Part shown: piece by piece, positions 7,012 to 13,292 of the stretch | Layout of the letters: each line of letters begins with the position of its first letter | How positions within the stretch are numbered: position 1 is the stretch's first letter | Source of the DNA: Fervidibacter sinensis | Lineage (GTDB): Bacteria > Armatimonadota > Fervidibacteria > Fervidibacterales > Fervidibacteraceae | Reading direction: 5' to 3' (one strand) | DNA: 17,558 nt | NCBI GenBank assembly: GCA_032161045.1 | Contig: JAVHTH010000044.1 | The notes under the pieces: generated by a model | What the model was told of the DNA's origin: nothing | The model's input: only the letters and a program-made list of their open reading frames with translations | Database searches by the model: none | Position numbers and translations under genes: made by a program

Positions 7012-7179
7012 TTATCGCTTTTGAGTAGGCGCTTCTTTGAACATTGGTGGTTTGGGTTTGAAACCTTCTGGCATCTTTTGTGTTTTTGTGCGACCGCCAA
7101 GCATGAATATCCCCGCCACAACTGCGATGACCAACAATATCAACGCAATCGCTAACCAAGTTGGAACGGTTTGTTTCAT
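7012..7179 (-). CDS. Small single-span membrane protein (55 residues)
   Basis: The frame starts MKQTVPTWLAIALILLVIAV and continues with a short glycine-containing end of the membrane span (residues about 7-28), then a basic, proline-rich tail GFKPKPPMFKEAPTQKR. GAGGAAGGGA lies directly upstream of ATG 7179. It begins 59 bases after the pseudopilin stop on the same strand, so the two are probably co-transcribed. The open frame extends upstream into the pseudopilin gene (to 7299), but that part overlaps coding sequence and is best ignored. I do not recognise a family; a pseudopilin-associated membrane peptide is only a guess from location. Confidence 0.6.
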   Translation of the reverse strand: MKQTVPTWLAIALILLVIAVVAGIFMLGGRTKTQKMPEGFKPKPPMFKEAPTQKR

Positions 7180-7238
7180 TCCCTTCCTCACCTCAACTTT
7201 CGGCTCGGCAGGAGCCTCGGCCTTCGGAAGGAAAATCG

Positions 7239-7961
7239 TTAACGCTGCCACTGAGGATGCCAATACCGCTTGCTGAGCACCGATGTCAGTTTCTGCCACT
7301 TTGCGTGTCCGTCAAGGAAAGCGAAGTTAAGTCCTGCATTATGCCTGTTTCGGGCAAACCAAACCCAAGTCCAAGGGCAATTTGTCCATTCGTTTCCAGC
7401 CCAATCGTCACCGCCGCTGACATTAATTTCAACGGACAAGTCTTTGCAGTTTCCAGCGTAACCGACAGACCAAAAAGCGCCATCAAGGTAGGCACCGACT
7501 TCGGTTATGGTGATGGCTTCTGCAGGTCTTGACCACTGAGCCAAATATGGAAACCAGCGAATGGCGAGATTGAAACCATAATGAAGCCGAGCAATTTCAG
7601 GGTTCTTGCCACAAGTCTCTTGTCCTGTCGGTTGGTCTCCAATACTTGGGCAAATGTAAATTTGGCGGTTGCGAGTGTAAGTTTCCAAAAGAGCAAAGAA
7701 GCAGAAGCCCCTCCGGTCACCGCGAACTGCAGCACAGCCACAAGGTTGATTTGGGACACGCTCGTCGTAGTCTTGAACATACTGGGCTACCGCCAAGCCC
7801 ATTTGCCTGACATTGTTTAGGCAAGCGGATTGACGAGCCTTTTCCCGCGCTTGACTAAAGACGGGGAACAAAATCGCCGCCAGAATGGCGATTATCGCAA
7901 TCACCACGAGCAACTCAATAAGGGTGAAGCCAAATCTGAATTGACAAATTTTGTGCCGCAT
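7239..7961 (-). CDS. Type II secretion/type IV pilus-like pseudopilin with H-X9-DG motif
   Basis: This 240-residue protein has a textbook class III signal: short basic leader, cleavage after G11, F12 as the first mature residue and E16 at mature position 5 (FTLIELLVVIAIIAILAAIL). The helix continues into LFPVFSQAREKARQSACLNN, typical of Armatimonadota/Planctomycetota pseudopilins (DUF1559-like). The globular part has several cysteines that could form disulphides (PCGC, CPS, C117, C172, C195). It ends with H207-X9-D217-G218 and DGHAKW. A GGAGGG site precedes ATG 7961. Such proteins are processed by a prepilin peptidase and inserted in the inner membrane; which machine it serves is not visible here because no secretion genes are adjacent. 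Confidence 0.9.
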   Translation of the reverse strand: MRHKICQFRFGFTLIELLVVIAIIAILAAILFPVFSQAREKARQSACLNNVRQMGLAVAQYVQDYDERVPNQPCGCAAVRGDRRGFCFFALLETYTRNRQIYICPSIGDQPTGQETCGKNPEIARLHYGFNLAIRWFPYLAQWSRPAEAITITEVGAYLDGAFWSVGYAGNCKDLSVEINVSGGDDWAGNEWTNCPWTWVWFARNRHNAGLNFAFLDGHAKWQKLTSVLSKRYWHPQWQR

Positions 7962-8102
7962 CTTTATCGCCCTCCTTCTTCATCGCCCTTGAATCACCGA
8001 AATGGGACGATTTTGACGGATGATCAAACTGCAATTGCAAATGTGAAACAACTTTGGGAAAGGCGTGCAAGTTTCGTTGACCTTAATGCGGCTAATTTTG
8101 AC

Positions 8103-9074
8103 CTAACCCCAAACGCGCAAGAAGGGTTTCTGGCGGATGCGTTTTCGGTTGCGAACGGAGTTCGGCGTCTTACCATACGCTCGTTTGAATAACCTCTGAA
8201 AATGGCGCAAATCGTTAAAACCAGCCAAGAAAGCGACATCGCCAACGCTCAAACCTGTCTCCTGAAGCAGATAATGAGCCACACGCAATCTTAGCCGTTC
8301 CAAATACTGCCAAGGGGTGATGCTTAGGTAACGGCGAAAAAGTCGGCAAAGATATTCGGGCGTCACACCGCAATAGCCAGCCAACTGGTTCAAAGTTATG
8401 GGCTTATTGTAAGCACGATGCAAGGCTGTGAGGGCATTTTGAAGTGGAAGGGGCAAATCGTTGTTGGCGAAGTTGCTTTCAGTGGGCAAGAAGGGTGACG
8501 AACGGGCAAGTAAACCGAAGAAAGCCATCAGTAAACCTTTTGTCACCCTGAAGTCAGCATCGGTCTGGTTTCGCTCCCTCTCCCATTCCCAAAACAAATC
8601 CGCTAACCTTCGTTCAGCGACGACGAAATGTGCGCTTTGGTAATGAGCCTTTGGCGTCAAGCGAGAGCGAAGCACTACAACCCCAAAAGGATGGACTTTG
8701 AACCAAAGCCACTCGCATGACAGGATTCGGTTGCTCAGCATGAGATAAGGCGCATACAAGGTGCCTTTAGGCAAGTAAAAGCCTTGCCCCTCGCTCAAAG
8801 CCAGCATTTTGTTCTCAACAAGCATCAATCCTTGCCCCGAAACAAGGTAGACGAATTGTGGAGTCCCATCTTGCCTCGGGCGTGACCAACTTTCGCTCAC
8901 GATAGGAACAATTGCAGCGTCCGAAGGCAAGGAACGCACAACTGATTGAAATAACTTGTCGCCAACCGCTTCAACTTTCGGCAGAATTTGGCGCCGTATC
9001 AGTTCAGATATGCTTTCCCAAGTCCCTTCCTCGCCGACAATTGGAAGGTTAGGCAAATAAGTTTTGTTTGCCAT
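8103..9074 (-). CDS. AraC-family transcriptional regulator with cupin sensor domain
   Basis: This protein of about 323 residues has an N-terminal cupin-like sensor (about residues 70-130; FVYLVSGQGLMLVENKMLAL then YLPKGTLYAPY). Its C-terminal AraC DNA-binding domain has two helix-turn-helix motifs (about 226-247, ITLNQLAGYCGVTPEYLCRL; and 275-298, LSVGDVAFLAGFNDLRHFQR), followed by the family signature FKRAYGKTPNSVRNR. Such regulators often sense sugars or related ligands. I chose ATG 9074 because AGGGGG lies about 7 bases upstream; the frame reaches 9095. It starts 45 bases downstream of hisF on the same strand, so it may share its transcript. The ligand and target are unknown; no sugar genes adjoin it. 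Confidence 0.88.
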   Translation of the reverse strand: MANKTYLPNLPIVGEEGTWESISELIRRQILPKVEAVGDKLFQSVVRSLPSDAAIVPIVSESWSRPRQDGTPQFVYLVSGQGLMLVENKMLALSEGQGFYLPKGTLYAPYLMLSNRILSCEWLWFKVHPFGVVVLRSRLTPKAHYQSAHFVVAERRLADLFWEWERERNQTDADFRVTKGLLMAFFGLLARSSPFLPTESNFANNDLPLPLQNALTALHRAYNKPITLNQLAGYCGVTPEYLCRLFRRYLSITPWQYLERLRLRVAHYLLQETGLSVGDVAFLAGFNDLRHFQRLFKRAYGKTPNSVRNRKRIRQKPFLRVWG

Positions 9075-9119
9075 TGCTTTTCCCCCTGCTCTCACTTTCG
9101 CGGTGCGGTAAAATCCCTT

Positions 9120-9926
9120 TCACGAAACCAAACGAACGGGAACGCCTCTTTCCGCCAAGTAGCGTTTTATCTCGGCAATGCGATACTTGCCATAGTGGAC
9201 GATGGAAGCCACAAGGGCTGCATCGGCTTTTCCAATTGTCAATGCTTCGTAAATGTGCTCCAAAGTTCCAGCACCGCCTGAAGCGATTACTGGGACGGAG
9301 ACTGCTTCCGCAATTCGTTTCGTCAAGCCAATGTCATAGCCAACTTGAGCGCCATCGGCATCCATGCTCGTCAGCAGGATTTCGCCTGCACCCAACTCAA
9401 CTGCCTTGACAGCCCACTCAATTGCGTCAAGTCCCGTCGGTGTCCTTCCGCCATGAATGTAAACTTCCCATCGGCAATTTTCTTCAAAACGCTCATCGCC
9501 CTCAAAGGGTTTCGGTTCGCGACCAACCCGCTTTGCGTCAATGGCAACGACAATGCACTGGCTCCCAAATCGTTCCGACGCTTCGCGAATAAGTTCAGGG
9601 TTTTGAACCGCTGCGGTGTTTATGCTCACTTTGTCAGCGCCCGCTTTCAAAACTTCACGAATGTCCTCAACGGTTCTCAAACCACCGCCAACTGTGTAGG
9701 GAATGAAAACTTTTTCGGCGACACGAGAGGCAAGTTCTGCGATGATTTTCCTTCGCTCCGCTGAAGCGGTGATGTCAAGGAAGACCAACTCGTCAGCGCC
9801 TTCTGCGTCGTAGTAAGCGCCGAGTTCAACTGGGTCGCCAGCATCTCGCAACTGAACAAAATGTGTTCCCTTGACAACTCTTCCGTCCTTGACATCAAGG
9901 CAAGGGATGATGCGTTTTGCCAACAT
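9120..9926 (-). CDS. hisF: Imidazole glycerol phosphate synthase, cyclase subunit
   Basis: With HisH this (beta/alpha)8-barrel subunit converts PRFAR plus glutamine-derived ammonia into imidazole glycerol phosphate and AICAR in histidine synthesis. The 268-residue protein begins MLAKRIIPCLDVKDGRVVKG and holds both catalytic aspartates, D11 (PCLDV) and D130 (VAIDAKR). The phosphate-binding segments are GGGLRTVEDI and ASGGAGTLEHI. It is longer than the usual roughly 253 residues because of an insertion after AIDAKR (about 134-152) and a short C-terminal extension. I chose ATG 9926 (GGGGTGA upstream) rather than the longer frame to 9989. It lies between the rRNA methyltransferase and the AraC regulator; no other histidine gene is in the window. 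Confidence 0.95.
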   Translation of the reverse strand: MLAKRIIPCLDVKDGRVVKGTHFVQLRDAGDPVELGAYYDAEGADELVFLDITASAERRKIIAELASRVAEKVFIPYTVGGGLRTVEDIREVLKAGADKVSINTAAVQNPELIREASERFGSQCIVVAIDAKRVGREPKPFEGDERFEENCRWEVYIHGGRTPTGLDAIEWAVKAVELGAGEILLTSMDADGAQVGYDIGLTKRIAEAVSVPVIASGGAGTLEHIYEALTIGKADAALVASIVHYGKYRIAEIKRYLAERGVPVRLVS

Positions 9927-9973
9927 AGCGTCTTCACCCCACGACTTAAAGTTTGCGGCTCTTCGGGCGCGAA

Positions 9974-11176
9974 TCACCAGACCCAACACACGAATCCTTT
10001 GAGGTATTCGCTTTCTGGGAAGGTGACAAGAACGGGGTGGTCACGGCTTTGTCCTAAACGCTCAACGATAACGACATCGCGTTTCGCATCATGGGCAGCC
10101 TCAAAAATCACCTGCTGGAACATTTCGGTGCTAACCATGCCTGAACAGGAAAATGTCACAAGAAACCCTCCCGGCTTAAGCAACCTCATCGCGAGCCAAT
10201 TGATGTCCTTATAGCCCCGCAGGGCGTTCGGGACTGTCGCTTTCGTTGGAGCAAATCTTGGCGGGTCAAGGACAATGGCGTCAAATTGCTCACCTGCATC
10301 CCGAAATTTCCGGAGCACTTGAAAGGCGTTGCCCTCAAGCGATTGGACCGAACCGGTAAAGCCGTTAATGGCTGCGTTCTCTTCAGCCAACCTTAACGCC
10401 TCTGCAGAAGTGTCAAGGTTGATAACTTGCTTTGCTCCAGCGCGAAGGGCATAGACGGCGAAACTGCCTGTGTATGAGAAGGCGTTGAGCACCCGTTCGC
10501 CTTTCAAGTAATGCGCTGACCGGAGGCGATTTTCCCGTTGGTCAAGGTAAAATCCCGTTTTGTGACCTCGCCAAACATCAACGATGAACTTAAGCCCGTG
10601 TTCGTTTATGGTCAAACGCTCAGGCGGCGGTTCGCCCCTCACAGGTCCAACGCGAGGCACCAATTTCTCTCGCAACCGAGTGTCAAAATCGCTCCGCTCA
10701 AAAACACCCTTGGGACGGACGAGTCCTGTCAAGAACTCGGCTATCGTTTCTCGCCACTTTTCCATCGCCGGCGTGTAGATTTGCACGACAACAAAATCGG
10801 CATAGCAATCAGCAATAATGCCGGGCAGGAAATCGCTTTCAGCGTAGACAAGCCTAAAGGCATTGGTTTCATCTGGGATGCCCAATTGCACCCGTTTTTG
10901 CCATGCTTGGCTCAACCTATTCCAAAGCCACTCTTCGTCAAGCCTTTCGTTTGGATCCCAAGTAGCGAGTCTAACTGGCACTTCGGATTGTGGGTTGATA
11001 AACCCGCGAGCCAACCAAGTTCCGTTTTGGCTGACGACATCAACGACATCGCCGGGCTGAACTTTGCCTTCAATTTTCGCTACCGAGCCGCTGAAGAGCC
11101 ACGGGTGGCGTCGCTTGACAGCATCTTCCCGTTCCGGTTTCACGATAACTTTGCCCGTCGGTTCGCCTTTTGGCAT
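9974..11176 (-). CDS. RlmI-type class I SAM-dependent rRNA (cytosine-C5) methyltransferase
   Basis: This protein of about 400 residues has an N-terminal PUA domain (about 5-75; GDVVDVVSQNGTWLARGFIN), a middle domain (FRLVYAESDFLPGIIADCYA), and a C-terminal Rossmann methyltransferase. SAM motif I is NAFSYTGSFAVYALRAGA (231 onward), motif IV is LDPPRFAP (303-310), and FSCSG (342-346) holds the likely catalytic cysteine C344. The ending DHPVLVTFPESEYLKGF is typical of RlmI, which methylates 23S rRNA at C1962 in E. coli. ATG 11176 has GGGTGA 7 bases upstream; ATG 11209 gives an 11-residue extension with a poorer site. It is the first gene of a probable three-gene run with hisF and the AraC regulator (47 and 45 bp spacings). 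The exact rRNA target is inferred. Confidence 0.88.
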   Translation of the reverse strand: MPKGEPTGKVIVKPEREDAVKRRHPWLFSGSVAKIEGKVQPGDVVDVVSQNGTWLARGFINPQSEVPVRLATWDPNERLDEEWLWNRLSQAWQKRVQLGIPDETNAFRLVYAESDFLPGIIADCYADFVVVQIYTPAMEKWRETIAEFLTGLVRPKGVFERSDFDTRLREKLVPRVGPVRGEPPPERLTINEHGLKFIVDVWRGHKTGFYLDQRENRLRSAHYLKGERVLNAFSYTGSFAVYALRAGAKQVINLDTSAEALRLAEENAAINGFTGSVQSLEGNAFQVLRKFRDAGEQFDAIVLDPPRFAPTKATVPNALRGYKDINWLAMRLLKPGGFLVTFSCSGMVSTEMFQQVIFEAAHDAKRDVVIVERLGQSRDHPVLVTFPESEYLKGFVCWVW

Positions 11177-11301
11177 AACTGCGTCACCCAAACCCAAATT
11201 TTGGCTCATCGGGGAATTTAACTTTCTTTGGACTTACGCAGTTCGCATCCTTCTTAGGACGCAACATTAGTCGCAACCAATCAGAAACCGCCATTTTTTC
11301 T

Positions 11302-11313
11302 GGGCTGAAGCCC
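11302..11313. repeat. Small GGGCT-GA-AGCCC palindrome
   Basis: A perfect 5-bp stem with a two-base loop follows a T run (TTTTTTCTGGGCTGAAGCCCC). It resembles a short dispersed GC-rich palindrome like the others in the window. It lies in the 11177-11564 gap, which otherwise holds the two-hairpin repeat at 11343-11398 and the promoter region of the lyase gene. Confidence 0.4.
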
Positions 11314-11342
11314 CTTTATTGGTGACTCATTATGTTGGTCTT

Positions 11343-11398
11343 GTAGGGGCGTGTGAAACACGCCCGCTTTTCTTCGGGCGCATTTCATGCGCCCCTAC
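11343..11398. repeat. Two-hairpin palindromic repeat, copy 2
   Basis: This has the same plan as 748-800: outer complementary 9-mers GTAGGGGCG and CGCCCCTAC, and two inner 8-bp stems with three-base loops, GGGCGTGT-GAA-ACACGCCC and GGGCGCAT-TTC-ATGCGCCC. Compared with copy 1, the first stem changes GAC/GTC to TGT/ACA, keeping all pairs, and the linker is three bases longer. It lies upstream of the lyase gene and downstream of nothing on that strand. The paired changes show that the stem, not the sequence, is maintained. Confidence 0.88.
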
Positions 11399-11452
11399 AT
11401 TGAATTGCGTAAAAAGAGGCTTTGGTGTCTGAACTGAGATCAATGCTAAGGG

Positions 11453-11481
11453 TTGACAGGAATGGTGGAATGAAGGATTTT
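11453..11481 (+). promoter_or_regulatory. Possible promoter for the lyase gene
   Basis: TTGACA (11453-11458) matches the -35 consensus; 17 bases later comes GATTTT, a weak -10. A second weak candidate, TATAGG at about 11539, lies nearer the gene with no clear -35. No motif here is strong, so the call rests on the TTGACA match and its placement about 110 bases before the start at 11565. Confidence 0.25.
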
Positions 11482-11564
11482 GTCAAGCCGAAATTTCTTT
11501 GTTGTGGCAAACTGAAGACAGCGGTGAAACGAGCATGCTATAGGAAAAAGGAGATGGGGCAGGA

Positions 11565-12455
11565 ATGATCGGCGCGAAGGTAACGCCACAGGAAAAGAAC
11601 AAGCGCTTGAGAAAACTTTTAGAGCAGCCGGGAATAATCCGCAGTTTTGGAGCCCACGATGTCTTCACCGCTTTGCTTGTTGAGCGTGCAGGCTTTGAAA
11701 CGGTTTTCATTGGGGGCTTTGGAACTTCAGCGAGTTTGCTTGGCTTGCCCGACATCAACTTTTTGACGCTGAGCGAAATGGCTGATGCCGTTAGGAGGAT
11801 GGCTCGCCGCTTGACGGTTCCTCTAATTGCTGACGGTGACACGGGTCACGGGGATGTCCACAATGTCGTCAGGACCGTTGCTGAATTTGAGTCGGCAGGT
11901 GCATCGGGGATCATTTTGGAAGACCAAGTTGTGCCGAAGCGATGCGGTCACTTTGAAGGCAAGCAAGTCATTCCTGCAGAGGAAATGGTGCTTAAACTCA
12001 AAGCGGCTCAAAAAGCAAGAACCGACAAGAACTTCGTCATCATCGCGCGAACGGATGCTCGTGAAGTTTATGGGCTTGAAGAAGCCATCAGGAGAGCGAA
12101 CATGTATGGCGACGCTGGCGCTGATGTCGTCTTCGTTGAAGCGCCATTGTCAATTGCTGAACTTGAGGCAATTGCCGAACAAGTGCCATACCCGAAGTTC
12201 GTTAACATGTTGACCGGCGGCAAGACGCCAATCTTGACAGCGCGAGAGTTGGAGCAGATGGGCTACAAAATCGTCGTCTACCCCATTGACACTTTGCTCG
12301 TAACGGCTAAAGCGGTGATGGAGTTGGCGAAAACGCTAATGGAAACCGGCACGACTTTGACGATGCGCGACCGAATGGTCGGATTTGATGAACTCAAGGA
12401 AATTTTGGGCGTTGACGAGTGGCTAAATTTGAGGGACGAGTTAAGAGCGATGTGA
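11565..12455 (+). CDS. Isocitrate lyase/PEP mutase superfamily enzyme (methylisocitrate-lyase-like)
   Basis: This 296-residue TIM-barrel protein has superfamily motifs in order: IGGFGTSASLLGLPD (49-63), metal-binding DGDTGHGD (90-97), EDQVVPKRCGH with the catalytic-type KRCGH loop (119-129), ARTDA (161-165) and FVEAP (190-194). The Cys-containing KRCGH loop fits the C-C lyases of the family (2-methylisocitrate or 2,3-dimethylmalate lyase) better than phosphonate mutases or oxaloacetate decarboxylase. The likely chemistry is therefore retro-aldol cleavage of a 2-substituted malate/isocitrate to pyruvate or glyoxylate plus succinate-like acid. GGGGCAGGA lies just before ATG 11565. It appears monocistronic: no propionate or methylcitrate genes adjoin it, so the true substrate is open. 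Confidence 0.85.
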   Translation: MIGAKVTPQEKNKRLRKLLEQPGIIRSFGAHDVFTALLVERAGFETVFIGGFGTSASLLGLPDINFLTLSEMADAVRRMARRLTVPLIADGDTGHGDVHNVVRTVAEFESAGASGIILEDQVVPKRCGHFEGKQVIPAEEMVLKLKAAQKARTDKNFVIIARTDAREVYGLEEAIRRANMYGDAGADVVFVEAPLSIAELEAIAEQVPYPKFVNMLTGGKTPILTARELEQMGYKIVVYPIDTLLVTAKAVMELAKTLMETGTTLTMRDRMVGFDELKEILGVDEWLNLRDELRAM

Positions 12456-12470
12456 CATCTGTTATTGCTC

Positions 12471-12655
12471 GTAGGGCTCGGCTCCCGCTGAGCCGAAAAT
12501 TAGCATTTCGGGGGGTTGGGCTCCTGCCCAACCGAGACGAAAATCGGCTTAATGTAGGGCGCGGTTTTACGCCGCGCCGATAGAAAATTTGTCGGCAGGG
12601 TATAAAACCCTGCCCTACAGGAAAAATCGGCACGCCAGAGGCGTGCCCTCCGAGA
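12471..12655. repeat. Cluster of five different perfect hairpins in the 12456-12678 gap
   Basis: Five stems follow one another: 12478-12484/12490-12496 (7 bp), 12514-12521/12526-12533 (8 bp), 12558-12564/12572-12578 (7 bp), 12594-12601/12607-12614 (8 bp) and 12629-12636/12640-12647 (8 bp). Loops are CCGCT, TCCT, TTTTACG, ATAAA and AGA. Stem sequences differ, but units share flanks such as GTAGGGC or GGCAGGG on one side, CCGA or CCCTAC on the other, and GAAAAT-like linkers between them. No unit has a following T run typical of a terminator. It ends about 25 bases before the ANTAR regulator start. Confidence 0.9.
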
Positions 12656-12678
12656 AACCAAAAGGACGGGTGAACACC

Positions 12679-13275
12679 ATGCGAGTTCTCGTTGCTGAGG
12701 ATGAATACCTCGTGCGCGAGGAAATAAAGGCTTCGCTGAGCGACCTCGGGCACATCGTCGTGGGCGAAGCGAGCGATGGAGAGACCGCTTTAAATTTGGC
12801 GAAATTCATCAAGCCCGATGTCGCTATCTTGGACATCAAGATGCCCGGCAAAGACGGTATTGAAGTCGCCCGCGAACTTGTCAAGGACGGAATTTGCGCT
12901 GCCGTTTTGCTCACCGCTTATGCTTTGCCTGAGTTCGTTCAAAGGGCGACAGAAGCAGGTGTTTTCGGCTTCTTGACAAAACCTTTTGACCCGAAGGCAC
13001 TGGACGCCGCTTTGAAAATCGCTGTCGCACGCTTCAACGAATTCAGAAAGTTGCAAGAGGAAATCAGCGAACTTGAAGAGGAACTGGCGACCAGAAAACT
13101 CGTTGAACGGGCAAAAGGCTTGCTTATGAAGCATTACAATTTGAGCGAGGACGAAGCCTACAGGCTTTTGCAACGGCGAAGTATGGAGACCCGCAAACCG
13201 ATGCGGGAGGTTGCTGAAGCGGTGCTCATGACGCTTGAGTTGCTGGAAGAGCCGAGAGCGAGAAAGAAACGGTGA
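12679..13275 (+). CDS. Response regulator with ANTAR RNA-binding domain (AmiR/NasR-like)
   Basis: This 198-residue protein has an N-terminal receiver domain with the acidic pair E7/D8, phospho-acceptor D52 (ILDIKMPGKDG), T79 and K101 (FLTKPF). A coiled linker (about 120-138, LQEEISELEEELATRKLVER) leads to an ANTAR domain (about 140-190; AKGLLMKHYNLSEDEAYRLL then MREVAEAVL). ANTAR proteins bind paired hairpins in nascent RNA and prevent transcription termination when phosphorylated. GGGTGA lies 5 bases before ATG 12679; the frame runs back to 12589 over the hairpin cluster, which is unlikely to be coding. The glycosyltransferase follows 17 bp later. No sensor kinase is seen. Confidence 0.93.
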   Translation: MRVLVAEDEYLVREEIKASLSDLGHIVVGEASDGETALNLAKFIKPDVAILDIKMPGKDGIEVARELVKDGICAAVLLTAYALPEFVQRATEAGVFGFLTKPFDPKALDAALKIAVARFNEFRKLQEEISELEEELATRKLVERAKGLLMKHYNLSEDEAYRLLQRRSMETRKPMREVAEAVLMTLELLEEPRARKKR

Positions 13276-13292
13276 AGAAAGGTGGGGCTGTG

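Noticed and set aside
10538..11221. Plus-strand frame of 227 codons opposite the rRNA methyltransferase
   Set aside because: It is antisense to a well-supported methyltransferase with PUA, SAM-binding and catalytic motifs, and has no domain of its own.
12471..12655. CRISPR array
   Set aside because: There are no identical direct repeats with regular spacers; the units are perfect hairpins with different stem sequences, and no cas gene is present.
12394..12753. Minus-strand frame across the five-hairpin cluster
   Set aside because: It is an accident of GC-rich palindromes and overlaps the ends of two real genes.
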